Shown: positions 1 through 9,460, counted from the first letter of the stretch. The stretch is DNA of 64,000 bases from BQWY01 sp046351095 (GCA_046351095.1 JAXLZC010000001.1:2790001-2854000); one strand, 5' to 3'. Notes: generated from the letters alone by a model not told the origin. A program made the numbers and translations.

Positions 1-30
1 GCTCCGCTCACCCCCGATCTTCATGGCACG

Positions 31-1929
31 ATGGCGCTGCTCTCCGCGCCGCGTTCCCGATATACGCTGCTGCAGAGTTTGGTCGGCATCGCACTGTCCT
101 ATCAATTATTGTTCGGGACCGATCTTGTGGTGGCGCGATGGGTGGCGGAGTGCGCCGTCGGCGGACTCCTCGCGACGATCCTCGTGATGGTGCTGATCCC
201 GAGCTCGGTGTTCGGGACTTCGTGGTTTCTGAATGCGCTGGTCGCGACGGACACGGTGTTGACGGCGGGGACGGCCTACGCGTCGGGCAATGCGCAGGAG
301 GAATTTTACCTCGCCTATTTTCTGCTGATCCTGATCGCCGGGTCTGCGCGGTCGCTGAATCAGATGTTGGGACTGACCGCCATCGTGGCTTGCGGGTACG
401 GAGTGCTCCTCACGGAAAACGCGATCACGGGCGTGCGTGACTTGGTCGCCGGGCGGATCATGGGCTTGCCCGTCCTGATGACGATGGGGGTGTTTTACGG
501 GCTGACGTTGGAAGAGCTGGGCAGGGAACGACGGCGCGGCGACGGCCTGTCGCATCGTTTGGCGGAACTCCGTGTCGAGGAACAACGGCTGCTGATGAAT
601 CGCGACCGCTTGCTCCATGAAACGACGACGTTGCGACAGGCGCTGGCTGCGTCCAGTCCCGGTGGCGTATCGGCGCGCGCCGCCGCTGTGCAGGCGCTTG
701 CCGAAGAAGTCGTCGGCCGTACGTCGGATGTATCGACGGCATCTGTTGCGACGGGTGTGACGCCACAACGTCCGGTTGCGCAAGCCGTCGGTCGCGCGTC
801 CGGTCCGTCGGTCGCGCGTATGGCGGAGGATCGCGCGGCGTTCGATCGATTCACGTCGCAGGTAGCGACCATGTTAGACGATGTCGCCTGTTCGCTCGGG
901 CGGGAAACTGGCCTGTTGCGGACGCAGTTGAAACGTGACGATCCCAGTGCGGCACAAGTCGATCAATTGTTGCTGGCGGGCGAGCGTGTCGGGACGATTG
1001 CCGCGCAGCTTCGCGCCCAGCAGACGACGGCGCGTGTCGAGGCGACGTGCCGTCTCTCGGATGTGTTGACGCAGATCGAACCGGCCGTGCGCGCACTCTT
1101 GCCCGAGTCGATCCAATTGACCGTCACGCCGTCGGCCCCCACGCCGCCGATTGCCGCTTCGGCCGAAGATGTCGAGCGGTTGTTGTTGCAGGCTGCGCTG
1201 CAGGCGCGCGAGGCGATGGGCGGCGCTGGTCACCTCACGCTGAGTCTCGAAGTCCGGGCGACCGAAGTCGGTCTGCCGTCCACGGTCCATTGTCTTGTGC
1301 AAGACAGCGCCGTCGAGCGTGACGCGGCCAAGCGTGTGGGGTTGTTGGATGCGGGCCTGACGGCGCAGTCGAGCGCGGGCAGTTGGGGTGCGGGATTATC
1401 GACGGTGGAATCCGCGGCGCGTGCGCTCGGCGCTCGCGTGACGGTCGCCGCATTGGCCTCGCGTGGCACCGAGGTACGGATCGTATGGTCGCAAGCGGTG
1501 GCGGTGGGGAAGGCGCAGGCGGCGGATGGCGCGTCATCGATTCCGACGGCGCTGCGGTCGTCGGGCGGCGAGACCGTGTTGTTAGTGGAAGACGACGACC
1601 TCTGCCGCGCCTGGACGGCGGCGCAGTTACGGCGTGCGCAGTACCGTGTGATCGAAGCGCGGTCCGGCGTGGAGGCGTTGCTGCACGCGCAGGATCACGG
1701 CGGACGTCCCGCGTTGCTCCTGACGAACCTGATCATGCCCGAAATGAGCGGGGCGGAATTAGCCGAGCGGTTGCTGGCCACAGTCGGCATGCTCCGGGCG
1801 GTGTTCGTGTCGCATGTGCCGGAGGAAGCCGTGACGACGCATCGGATCGCCGGACGGTTTTATCTCGCGAAACCCTATCGGCAGGAGGCGTTGTTGCGAA
1901 AGGTGCGTGAGGTGTTGGACGGCCGCTGA
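31..1929 (+). CDS. Membrane-anchored degenerate hybrid histidine kinase-like protein with C-terminal receiver
   Basis: The N-terminal 160 residues hold about six hydrophobic segments. A charged coiled coil follows (about 165-205), then a weak dimerisation/ATPase-like region (about 270-500), and a CheY-like receiver (about 511-632). The receiver keeps the acidic pair near its start, the Ser after beta4 and the Lys of AKP, but the phosphoacceptor position reads Asn566 (TNLIMPEMSG) instead of Asp. The ATPase-like part lacks clear N- and G-boxes, and no H-box is recognisable. It therefore looks like a signalling protein that has lost phosphotransfer. The reading frame stays open to the window edge, so the true start may lie upstream of position 1. 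Function is inferred only from architecture. Confidence 0.7.
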   Translation: MALLSAPRSRYTLLQSLVGIALSYQLLFGTDLVVARWVAECAVGGLLATILVMVLIPSSVFGTSWFLNALVATDTVLTAGTAYASGNAQEEFYLAYFLLILIAGSARSLNQMLGLTAIVACGYGVLLTENAITGVRDLVAGRIMGLPVLMTMGVFYGLTLEELGRERRRGDGLSHRLAELRVEEQRLLMNRDRLLHETTTLRQALAASSPGGVSARAAAVQALAEEVVGRTSDVSTASVATGVTPQRPVAQAVGRASGPSVARMAEDRAAFDRFTSQVATMLDDVACSLGRETGLLRTQLKRDDPSAAQVDQLLLAGERVGTIAAQLRAQQTTARVEATCRLSDVLTQIEPAVRALLPESIQLTVTPSAPTPPIAASAEDVERLLLQAALQAREAMGGAGHLTLSLEVRATEVGLPSTVHCLVQDSAVERDAAKRVGLLDAGLTAQSSAGSWGAGLSTVESAARALGARVTVAALASRGTEVRIVWSQAVAVGKAQAADGASSIPTALRSSGGETVLLVEDDDLCRAWTAAQLRRAQYRVIEARSGVEALLHAQDHGGRPALLLTNLIMPEMSGAELAERLLATVGMLRAVFVSHVPEEAVTTHRIAGRFYLAKPYRQEALLRKVREVLDGR

Positions 1930-1963
1930 GTTGAACGGCGCACGAGCCGTTTGTGCGTCCTGC

Positions 1964-2695
1964 CTACCAGCGGCGATGGTGTGTGATCTCGAAGCCGTCT
2001 TGGTGGGCCGGCGCAAAAAGCGGCACGTCTTTCCGTTTGAATAAAACGATCAGCGCCATGCCCGCGACGAATCCGCCGATATGTGCGAAGAAGGCGACGC
2101 CGCCGCCTTTCGAGCCGAGGCTCGCCCCGCCGCTGAAGACCTGCATGACGAACCACAGCCCGAGTACGATCCACGCGGGCACATGGGCGGTGCGCGACAA
2201 AAAGCCGAACGGGATGAAGACCAGCACCTGCGCGTGCGGATACAGCAGGAGATAGGCGCCGAGGACGCCTGAAATCGCCCCGCTGGCGCCGACCATCGGT
2301 ACGGTCGAAGCCGGATCCGTCAGAATGTGCGAGTAGGCCGCCAACACGCCGGACAGCAGGTAAAACACCGCAAATCTTGCGTGCCCCATCGCGTCTTCGA
2401 CATTGTTGCCGAAGATCCAGAGATACATCATGTTCCCGATAAGGTGCATCCACCCGCCGTGCAGGAACATACTGGTGAACAAACTTGTGTAGCCGGGCAG
2501 CGCGGCCAACTCGGGCGGTAGGCCAGCGCGGCCGGTGACGGCGGCGGGAATCGCGCCGTACTGATAGACGAAGGCTTCGCCGGTCTGCTCCGGCAGGCTT
2601 GCTTGATAGAGGAAGACCAGCGTGCAGGCGGCGATGGCGGAGACGGTGACGAACGGCGTCGAGTGCGACGGGTTGTCGTCGGACAGAGGGATCAT
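1964..2695 (-). CDS. Rhomboid family intramembrane serine protease
   Basis: This 243-residue polytopic membrane protein has the rhomboid catalytic dyad: Ser138 in GASGAISG and His205 in a late helix (FFAHIGGF). The conserved HLIGNMMYLWIFG segment, preceded by HGGW, forms the L1/TM2 region. Rhomboids cleave transmembrane substrates within the lipid bilayer; the substrate here is unknown. The ATG at 2693-2695 was chosen because residues from there match the family and because it overlaps the TGA of the upstream DHH gene (ATGA), which suggests translational coupling. The open frame extends further upstream, but that stretch is arginine-rich shadow of the DHH gene. Confidence 0.9.
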   Translation of the reverse strand: MIPLSDDNPSHSTPFVTVSAIAACTLVFLYQASLPEQTGEAFVYQYGAIPAAVTGRAGLPPELAALPGYTSLFTSMFLHGGWMHLIGNMMYLWIFGNNVEDAMGHARFAVFYLLSGVLAAYSHILTDPASTVPMVGASGAISGVLGAYLLLYPHAQVLVFIPFGFLSRTAHVPAWIVLGLWFVMQVFSGGASLGSKGGGVAFFAHIGGFVAGMALIVLFKRKDVPLFAPAHQDGFEITHHRRW

Positions 2696-3582
2696 CGCAT
2701 AGAACCGACAGGGCTGAGCGTGACCGGACCGTGGGAGGCGGGGTGGAACGCGATGCTCGGCGGAGGACTGCCGTCGGGCAGCAGCGGAAGCGAAAAGCCC
2801 GCCGCGTGCGTGTGGCCGCCGCCGCCGAAACTGGCTGCGAGGGTGCCGACGTCGACGCCGTCTTCCCGCGAGCGGAAGCTGCAATACCGCCGCCCGTTTT
2901 TATCGTGCCAGATGATGCAGAACGGGTAGTGCGCCGAGAGGCGCTCGCCGATCTGGCTGGTGAGCACGGAGCTCTGCACGGCGGGGACACGGTGGCCCTG
3001 AAAGTCCACCATCACCGCGTGGCCGGCGAGTTTGCCCACCAACTCCGATTCGTACCGCAAAATTGCGCGGCCTTCCTGCTCCATTTGCGTTTGCGTGAAC
3101 CGATCCCACACGGCGAAGTCGAACGGGTAGGCGGCGATGGCCGCGCTGATTTCGCGGCTGTGCGGCAACGCCCAGTGCCAGAGGTCCTTGTCCTGAATGT
3201 ACTGCAGCAGCCAAGGCGGCGTCGTGCCGTGCGCCCAGGTCCATCCCAGGACCGCGCCGGAGCGCGTCTGGTCGAAGTACGCATAGGGTAATTCCGCAAG
3301 GGCTTTTTCGGCGGTGATATGGTGGTCGAGGACTTGAAAGCTGGCTGCGCGGTCGGCGAGCTGTTCCAGCACGGGGCGCGCGTAGCTGAAGTCGACCATG
3401 ACGATGTGTTGGTCTTCGAGATCGTGCGGCGGCGCTTCGCCGTGTTTCACCGGGAGAAATCGCGCGCTCGGAAATTGTTTCCAAATGGCCCAGGCGGCGC
3501 CGAATCCGTCGGCGCATTCGCCGTGGTAGAGGACGACGTCGGGGGCTTGTGTAGCGCGTGGATGATCGGCGGGCACAGTCAT
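2692..3582 (-). CDS. DHH/DHHA1-type phosphoesterase
   Basis: The product is 296 residues. It has a DHH domain with the signature VLDHHITA near residue 88 and the metal-binding VDFSY near 65, and a C-terminal DHHA1 substrate-binding motif GGGGHTHAAGF. The family hydrolyses phosphodiester or phosphomonoester bonds of small nucleotides (nanoRNA, pAp, cyclic dinucleotides) using Mn2+. This protein resembles stand-alone soluble members; the exact substrate cannot be read from the sequence. It is translationally coupled to the rhomboid gene downstream by a 4-bp overlap. Confidence 0.85.
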   Translation of the reverse strand: MTVPADHPRATQAPDVVLYHGECADGFGAAWAIWKQFPSARFLPVKHGEAPPHDLEDQHIVMVDFSYARPVLEQLADRAASFQVLDHHITAEKALAELPYAYFDQTRSGAVLGWTWAHGTTPPWLLQYIQDKDLWHWALPHSREISAAIAAYPFDFAVWDRFTQTQMEQEGRAILRYESELVGKLAGHAVMVDFQGHRVPAVQSSVLTSQIGERLSAHYPFCIIWHDKNGRRYCSFRSREDGVDVGTLAASFGGGGHTHAAGFSLPLLPDGSPPPSIAFHPASHGPVTLSPVGSMR

Positions 3583-3684
3583 TCGGGCACCTTACCATGC
3601 GGCTGTGCGCAGGGCCAACCGCGAACGTCTTCGCGGGACCGGGTCGGATCGGCCCGGCCCGCAGCGTCGGCATCGCTCGCGGAA

Positions 3685-4716
3685 TCAGTTCATGTGGTTG
3701 AGGTGGTCGATCAATTGCCGGAGGCGTCCGGCGCTGCGGCGGTTGAATGCAAAGACGAGGCGCGGCAACGTCTGCAACTCCGGTTCGTCGGACTCTTCGG
3801 CGAAGGCCTCGCGCTGCGCGAACGTGCCGTCCTGCAGCAAGTCGCGGAAACGTTCTTGCACCGACGCGAGTTGCGCGTCGGACAGCCCCGACTTCAGCCG
3901 CATGACGAGCTGGCGGCCGACGAACCGCATCGAGTGGTACCGGCGATAAAACGTGATGATTTCCTGCACCGCCGCTTCTTCGGAATCGACGATCCGGAAG
4001 AGGCTCAGGTCTTCCTGATTGATCAAGCCGCGCCCGAGCAAATCTTCCTTGATGAATGCGCGCCAATGGTCCCAGTACTGGGAGTCCGGCGTCTGCAGGC
4101 AGACGATGGGTTTGGGGTCGCTTTTGCCGGTTTGCGCGAGCGTGAGCACTTCGAACCCTTCGTCGTGCGTGCCGAAGCCGCCGGGGAAGAGCGCGATCGC
4201 GGTCGCTTCCTTCTGGAACATCAGTTTGCGGGTGAAAAAATACTTAAACGTGATCAGCTTCGGATCGTCGGCGATGGTCGCGTTGGCGCCTTGCTCGAAA
4301 GGCAGCATGATGTTCACGCCGAAGCTATGCTCGCGTCCGGCGCCTTCCTGCCCGGCGCGCATGATGCCGTCGGCGCCGCCGGTGATCACCATATAGCCTT
4401 CCTGCACCATACGGGCGGCGAAGCGGCTGGCCATCTGGTATTGCGGATCGCCGGGGAGGGTGCGGGCCGAGCCGAAGATCGAAATTTTGGGGCGCTCGCG
4501 ATAGCGGCTGAACACGGCGAAGGCGTGCCGCAGTTCTTTCAAGGCGCGGTTGATAATTTTCAGATCGAGTAGGTCGAACTTCGGGTCGTGCAGTTTCAGC
4601 ACGTTCGCGAGGATTTCCTTAATGAGCACGCCTTGGGGATCGCCGTCGGCGCGGTCCAGCGCCTGCTGCATCTGCGCGATCAGCGTATCGTTCGAAGGAA
4701 GCGGTTTCGTTCGCAT
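3685..4716 (-). CDS. LOG family (TIGR00730-like) Rossmann protein
   Basis: The 343-residue protein has the LOG/lysine-decarboxylase-like signature PGGFGTHDE near residue 178, preceded by SIFGSAR and ITGGADGIMRAG nucleotide-binding segments. LOG proteins are phosphoribohydrolases acting on nucleoside 5'-monophosphates (cytokinin activation in plants, nucleotide turnover in bacteria). The protein is longer than minimal LOGs, with about 70 extra N-terminal and 80 extra C-terminal residues that look helical. It is monocistronic, on the same strand as the DHH-rhomboid pair. The ATG at 4714-4716 is the first in frame. Confidence 0.85.
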   Translation of the reverse strand: MRTKPLPSNDTLIAQMQQALDRADGDPQGVLIKEILANVLKLHDPKFDLLDLKIINRALKELRHAFAVFSRYRERPKISIFGSARTLPGDPQYQMASRFAARMVQEGYMVITGGADGIMRAGQEGAGREHSFGVNIMLPFEQGANATIADDPKLITFKYFFTRKLMFQKEATAIALFPGGFGTHDEGFEVLTLAQTGKSDPKPIVCLQTPDSQYWDHWRAFIKEDLLGRGLINQEDLSLFRIVDSEEAAVQEIITFYRRYHSMRFVGRQLVMRLKSGLSDAQLASVQERFRDLLQDGTFAQREAFAEESDEPELQTLPRLVFAFNRRSAGRLRQLIDHLNHMN

Positions 4717-4831
4717 GGGTCGTGGTCTTTCGTTCGCGCGAGCGCAGTTGGGAATCGGGAACGGCTCGGGTGACGTTGGAGGTGAAGTGTAACAGGTCGG
4801 CGGCGTCGGTCCAAACGGAAGCGGGGCGAGG

Positions 4832-5770
4832 CTACTCGGTTCGGTCCTGCTGCTGCGAGACCCAGAGTCGAATCTGCGATTGGTCGGCGGCGGTGAGATG
4901 CGTAAATTGAATCGTGATCGACCAGCCGCGACCCTGCGCGCCTGCAGGCGGCGGTTCCGTGGCCGGCGTCTGTGTCTGCGCGCCGCCGTCCAGCGCGGTC
5001 AACGCCGCAGGTGCGGCGTGCGGGGCCGGTGCGGCGACGGCGACCGGTTCCGGACGGTCGTTGTCCGACGAATCCGGTCGCGGCATGGCGGCGGCCATGA
5101 CTTCGCGTGCACTGTCGGCGTCGCGGTTCGATGGGGGGCTCGTCGGCGATTGAATCCGCCCGTACGCCGTGATCGCATTCTCGGCGCGCGGCAAGGTGAA
5201 AGCGACGGCGACATGCGCGCCCGGCGGCACCTTGATCGGCCCTTCAATGGTGGCGGTCAAATGGCTGAGGTTCGAGATCGTCCCGGTCTGTTTCGGCGCA
5301 TGGTGTTTGCCGTCATGCACCGTGATGGTCGCGGGAATCCGCACGGCGCAGGGTTTCGCGACATACACCAGATCGCGCGCGCGTAAAACGCCCACCGGTT
5401 GATCCTGGCGTGTGACGATCAGGAGCGGCACGCCGGTGATCGCCATGAGCGTCGACGCCTCGTCGAGCGGGCGGTCGAAGTCGATGGAGTGGACCGGCCG
5501 TGACACGACCGTGCGTACCTGCACGTCCTGCGGTTCGACGCCTTGGGCCACGACCTTCTTGACGATATCCGTATACGTGAGAATGCCGACCTGACCGTCC
5601 GCGTCCTTCACGAGCAGGCAGGGGATCTGCTCCTTCTGCATCAAATAGGCGGCTTTCGCCACCGTGAGGTCGCCGGGAATCTGCACGACGCCGGGCGTCA
5701 TCATCTGCGACGCGGAGACGGTCGTCGGGGTGTTGCTGAAGCGTGACACGTTGTCGCCTGGAACTTTCAT
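4832..5770 (-). CDS. CBS-domain protein with C-terminal PilZ-like region
   Basis: Two tandem CBS motifs occupy about residues 18-140. The remainder (about 140-312) reads like a PilZ-type beta barrel (RIPATITVHDG start, NLSHLTATIEG, APGAHVAVAFTLP-like strands), interrupted by a Pro/Ala-rich low-complexity insert of about 80 residues. CBS pairs bind adenylates and PilZ barrels bind c-di-GMP, so a nucleotide-sensing regulator is plausible. The canonical RxxxR c-di-GMP motif is not obvious. The ATG at 5768-5770 starts exactly at the conserved part; a longer frame exists upstream but is Arg/Gln-rich and would run into the divergent gene's leader. Confidence 0.7.
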   Translation of the reverse strand: MKVPGDNVSRFSNTPTTVSASQMMTPGVVQIPGDLTVAKAAYLMQKEQIPCLLVKDADGQVGILTYTDIVKKVVAQGVEPQDVQVRTVVSRPVHSIDFDRPLDEASTLMAITGVPLLIVTRQDQPVGVLRARDLVYVAKPCAVRIPATITVHDGKHHAPKQTGTISNLSHLTATIEGPIKVPPGAHVAVAFTLPRAENAITAYGRIQSPTSPPSNRDADSAREVMAAAMPRPDSSDNDRPEPVAVAAPAPHAAPAALTALDGGAQTQTPATEPPPAGAQGRGWSITIQFTHLTAADQSQIRLWVSQQQDRTE

Positions 5771-5902
5771 ATTGAGAGACGAACCCTGCGGTCGATCGCG
5801 GGTGGCCTCATGCGACCAGCCCTGTTCTTGCCACTGTCGCCGCGCGCTTTGTACACTGCCTGCGTGCTGCGCGGCCATGCGCCGAGCGCCGGTATCGGAC
5901 CA

Positions 5903-7387
5903 ATGTCTACTGTCTTAGCCCAATTTTTCCGACGCGTCGAGGGAATTTCATTCCACGGCTTCGGCCTGTCTGCGGACGCCTACCAGCCGGACCTGTTCGA
6001 TGTGCTCGATGAAATGGGCACACTCGGCTGTGCGCCGGGGTATGTCGAGCTCTTTCGCGCCTCGACACCGATGCTGGCGGCGATCCGGGATCGACTGCCG
6101 ACGATGTTGCTGCCATACCATGCCGAAGGGCTATGGCTGACCCACGAGGGCTGGGGCGAGCGGGAGCGCACGCACGAATCGGCGGATCTCAGCGGCGCCG
6201 TCGAACAGATCGAGACGTTGCGGAGCGCCTGGCTTAATCACGAATGTGCAAGCAAGGTGGTCGGCGGCCATGCGCTCGGAACGTACCTGCCGCCCTATTG
6301 GAGCCGAGAGAGGGCCGAACATTTGGCGGCGAACAGTGTCTTTCTACAAGCGCGGCTCGATGCAGCGGCCGTGCCTCGCGTCGATGGGCAGGGGCGGAAC
6401 GACGCCGGTGCGCTCGTGTTGTTGGAGCTACCACCGCTCACGTATTTTTCATTGGGGACGCTTGCGGTGCCGGAATTTTTCCGCCTGCTCTGCGAACGCA
6501 GCGCCTGCGGGCTGGTCTTGGACATGGGCCACCTCTGGACACACTGGAGATACGGATCGGGGCGTGCCGCGGAGTCGATCGAATCGTTCGTGACACGGTT
6601 TCTCGCCGACTTCCCGGTGGAGCGTATTGTCGAGATTCATGTAGCGGGCCTTACGCAGCATCCGACCGACGGTGACGATGCCGCGCACGATGTGCGCTCG
6701 GATCCGAGCCGTGCGCCGCGGTGGCTCGATACACATGGCGCGCCGATTCCCGCCGTGCTGTTCGATATGTTGGAGCAAGTGTTAGGCGATCCTCGCCTGC
6801 GATCGTTGAAGGGTTTGGCGTTGGAAGTCGATACCAAAGAGCCGACGACGATTGCCGAGGAGTTTGCCGCCTGCCGTGCACGATTTGGTCGTAGGCTCGA
6901 TGAGATTGCCGTGCGGCCGAGTGCCGGTGTCGAAATCGTCACACAGCGCCAGTTGCATGCGGTGCAATCTACGGCATCGCTGGACGATGAAGCCTACGCG
7001 GCGCTTGTGTTGCCAGGCGACTCAACAGGTGAGGATGCGGCGCATGCGTACGCCACGCGCGAAGGACTCGCACGCTATCGCGAGCAGTATCTCCCCTACG
7101 AAATTCTCCACTGGGGCGGCGATCTGGTCGAGATGTTTCCGGAGACCTGCGAACGGCTGGTCGCACGCGGCATCGATCTGAACCAATTCGTGACCTATTG
7201 GTTTGCAGCACCGTCGTTGATCTCCGCGCCCTACGATTTTTTCTTGCTGAAGCTCGCGCGCTTCTTGGCGTTCGTCGAGTCGGTCGCGCCCGATTGTCTC
7301 GACGGCGCCAGGCGAGAAGCGGAGTCGCTGGAAGCCGCCTACGCGCTGGTGAACGCCCCTCCGGTTGCGGCGGGAGCGCGCCCATGA
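5903..7387 (+). CDS. MNIO/DUF692-like multinuclear iron oxidase family protein with extra C-terminal domain
   Basis: The first ~310 of 494 residues follow the DUF692 TIM-barrel pattern strand by strand: YHAEGLWLT, LLELPPLTYF, CGLVLDMGH, EIHVAGLTQH, WLDTHGAPIP and LEVDTKEP. These supply the His/Glu/Asp residues that bind the iron centre in the MNIO family, whose studied members modify Cys residues of ribosomal peptides. Residues ~340-494 form a separate, probably helical domain of unknown type. No candidate precursor peptide lies next to it; the downstream neighbour is a dus gene overlapping by 4 bp. The ATG at 5903 begins the conserved part, and the frame is open further upstream. Substrate unknown. 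Confidence 0.6.
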   Translation: MSTVLAQFFRRVEGISFHGFGLSADAYQPDLFDVLDEMGTLGCAPGYVELFRASTPMLAAIRDRLPTMLLPYHAEGLWLTHEGWGERERTHESADLSGAVEQIETLRSAWLNHECASKVVGGHALGTYLPPYWSRERAEHLAANSVFLQARLDAAAVPRVDGQGRNDAGALVLLELPPLTYFSLGTLAVPEFFRLLCERSACGLVLDMGHLWTHWRYGSGRAAESIESFVTRFLADFPVERIVEIHVAGLTQHPTDGDDAAHDVRSDPSRAPRWLDTHGAPIPAVLFDMLEQVLGDPRLRSLKGLALEVDTKEPTTIAEEFAACRARFGRRLDEIAVRPSAGVEIVTQRQLHAVQSTASLDDEAYAALVLPGDSTGEDAAHAYATREGLARYREQYLPYEILHWGGDLVEMFPETCERLVARGIDLNQFVTYWFAAPSLISAPYDFFLLKLARFLAFVESVAPDCLDGARREAESLEAAYALVNAPPVAAGARP

Positions 7388-8607
7388 GTTTTTGGGATCG
7401 CCTACCGCGTCCGATTGTCGGTCTCGCGCCGATGGATGGGGTGACCGACGCGACGTTCCGTCGCGTCGTCGCCTGCTCCGGCAAGCCCGACATTACCTTT
7501 ACGGAATTCACCCACGTCAACGACATCTGTCGCGCGCCGGAGTTTTTACTCGACTCGCTCATCTATACCGAGGCCGAGCGTCCGATCGTCGCGCAGATTT
7601 ACGGGCGCGATCCGGAGCTGTTTTATGTCGCGGCGCAAGTCGTCGGTGCGTTGGGTTTCGACGGGCTCGATATCAATATGGGCTGTCCGTCGCGCAGTGT
7701 GGCCAATTCCGGTTCCGGCGCGGGACTCATTCGCACGCCGGATTTGGCTCGCGAAATTTTGGATGCGGCGCGTCGTGGCCTCGACGACTGGGCGATGGGC
7801 GCGGCGCTGCCCGTGACGCGACTGCGGAGTGGGCGCACGGAGTTGGTCGCGCGGATGAATACGGTACGCGCCGGCGACGCGACGGTGGCGCGGCGCCCGC
7901 TGCCGCTCTCGGTGAAGACGCGGCTCGGCTACGACTCGGACGTCATCGATTGGTGGATGGATTGGTTGCTCGCCTCGCATCCGGCAGCGATCACCGTGCA
8001 TGGGCGCACGTTAGCGCAGATGTATCGCGGGCAGGCGGATTGGAGCGCGATCGCGCGCGCGGCGGTGCGGGCGCGCGGTACCGGCACGCTGGTGTTGGGG
8101 AACGGCGACGTGCAGTCGCTCGCCGATGCGCGACGACGTATCGCGGAAACTGGTGTGGACGGTGTCTTGGTCGGACGCAGCGCACTCGGCGAGCCCTGGT
8201 TTTTTCGCGAGCTGAGCATGGCGCGCGCCGCGTGGTCCGGCGAGAGCGTCGCATCGAGGACCGGCGCCGACACGTTCGATCCTGTGGCCGACCGGCCGAT
8301 GCGGATCGCCGCGATGCTGGAACATGCGCGCGTCTTCGAAGCCGTCGGTGGACGTGCGCGCTTTCAACATATCCGGAAGCACCTCGGTTGGTACTGTAAG
8401 GAATTTCCTCATGCGGCGGTGTTGCGCGGGCGGCTCGTTCGCGCGTCGTCGGTGGACGATGTCCTGCAGATCGTCGAAACCTTCGACCGAGAATTTGTCG
8501 CAGGCGATGCGGCGCCCAGCGCATTGGATCAATCGGCTTCCGGCAGCCTCCCGGCCGTCGATACGCCGCCCGCGTCCGCCTGCGTGTCGGCGAGTCTCTC
8601 CTCGTGA
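7384..8607 (+). CDS. dus: tRNA-dihydrouridine synthase
   Basis: This 407-residue FMN-dependent enzyme reduces uridines in tRNA D-loops. The start (VGLAPMDGVTDATFR), the catalytic-loop motif INMGCPS with its conserved Cys, ITVHGRT and LGNGDV are all in the expected order of the Dus TIM barrel. An insert of about 35 residues sits between the Cys motif and the VKTRLG strand. The C-terminal ~130 residues form the helical tRNA-binding domain plus a low-complexity tail. The ATG overlaps the stop of the preceding gene (ATGA) and its own stop overlaps the GTG start of maf (GTGA), so these genes form one operon. DusA/B/C subtype not assigned. Confidence 0.9.
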   Translation: MSFWDRLPRPIVGLAPMDGVTDATFRRVVACSGKPDITFTEFTHVNDICRAPEFLLDSLIYTEAERPIVAQIYGRDPELFYVAAQVVGALGFDGLDINMGCPSRSVANSGSGAGLIRTPDLAREILDAARRGLDDWAMGAALPVTRLRSGRTELVARMNTVRAGDATVARRPLPLSVKTRLGYDSDVIDWWMDWLLASHPAAITVHGRTLAQMYRGQADWSAIARAAVRARGTGTLVLGNGDVQSLADARRRIAETGVDGVLVGRSALGEPWFFRELSMARAAWSGESVASRTGADTFDPVADRPMRIAAMLEHARVFEAVGGRARFQHIRKHLGWYCKEFPHAAVLRGRLVRASSVDDVLQIVETFDREFVAGDAAPSALDQSASGSLPAVDTPPASACVSASLSS

Positions 8608-9374
8608 GCGCCGGTCCAGTCGTTGTGCTCGCGTCCACCTCGCCTCGACGGCGCGATCTGCTGACCCTGCTTCAGATTCCATTCGAGATTGTCTCGCCGG
8701 ATTTCGACGAAACAACCGTCGCGGGATGTGCTCCGAGCGCGCAGGCCATCGCCTGTGCCGAGGGAAAAGCGCGGGCCGTTGCGCTTGCATCGGCGACATC
8801 GGGACGTCGCCACGAAGCGGCTGACGTTGTCGTGATCGGCAGCGATACCTTGATCGACCTCGATGGATTGGTGCTCGGCAAACCCGACTCGATCGCGCAT
8901 GCGCGCGAGATGCTGGCGCAGTTGCGCGGGCGAGCACATCGCATTCGCACCGCCGTGTCGGTTTGTCGCGTGGGCCGCGAAGCCACGCCGACTCCGATTC
9001 CGACAATGTCTACGCGTCTCGTCACAGTCGAGGTGTGGATGAAGGCTTGGTCAACGGCTGACGTCGACGCGTATCTCGCCACCGGCGAAAGTCTCGGGAA
9101 GGCTGGCGCCTACGCGATTCAAGGCGCGGGCGCCTCGTTGATCGACCGGATCGACGGCGACTTTACCGCGGCGGTCGGCTTGCCGGTACGCGAGACCGCC
9201 GAACTGTTGCGCGACGCAGGTCTATCGCTTCCGCTTGATGTGGACGAATTGTATCGACGTCGTCCGTTCGAGAATTGGTCGCGATTTTCTGGATCGTCTT
9301 ACACGAATCGGCAGGATGCGCGCAGCGATGGTGCGCCTCGAAACAGCGCGGCCCCGCGCCGGTCGCCACGTTGA
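8604..9374 (+). CDS. maf: Maf family nucleoside triphosphate pyrophosphatase
   Basis: The product opens with the Maf signature VLASTSPRRRDLL and carries the conserved SDT (GSDTLIDLDG), LGKP and GKAGAYAIQG motifs. The family hydrolyses non-canonical or modified NTPs (for example m5UTP, dTTP/UTP) and is linked to septum inhibition. The start is GTG at 8604, overlapping the dus stop. Beyond residue ~215 there is an Arg/Ser-rich tail of about 40 residues without homology I recognise. The domain itself is of normal length. Confidence 0.88.
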   Translation: MSAGPVVVLASTSPRRRDLLTLLQIPFEIVSPDFDETTVAGCAPSAQAIACAEGKARAVALASATSGRRHEAADVVVIGSDTLIDLDGLVLGKPDSIAHAREMLAQLRGRAHRIRTAVSVCRVGREATPTPIPTMSTRLVTVEVWMKAWSTADVDAYLATGESLGKAGAYAIQGAGASLIDRIDGDFTAAVGLPVRETAELLRDAGLSLPLDVDELYRRRPFENWSRFSGSSYTNRQDARSDGAPRNSAAPRRSPR

Positions 9375-9460
9375 AACCGCCTGCCGGTTCACCTAAAATG
9401 CCTCTTTTTTCACCTGCCGCCGCCTCGTGGTGTTGCGGCTGCAGCCGTCAGGAGGACCCC

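Noticed and set aside
3319..4572. A 417-codon plus-strand frame over the LOG and DHH genes
   Set aside because: It is antisense to two recognisable genes and lacks any family signature or ribosome binding site.
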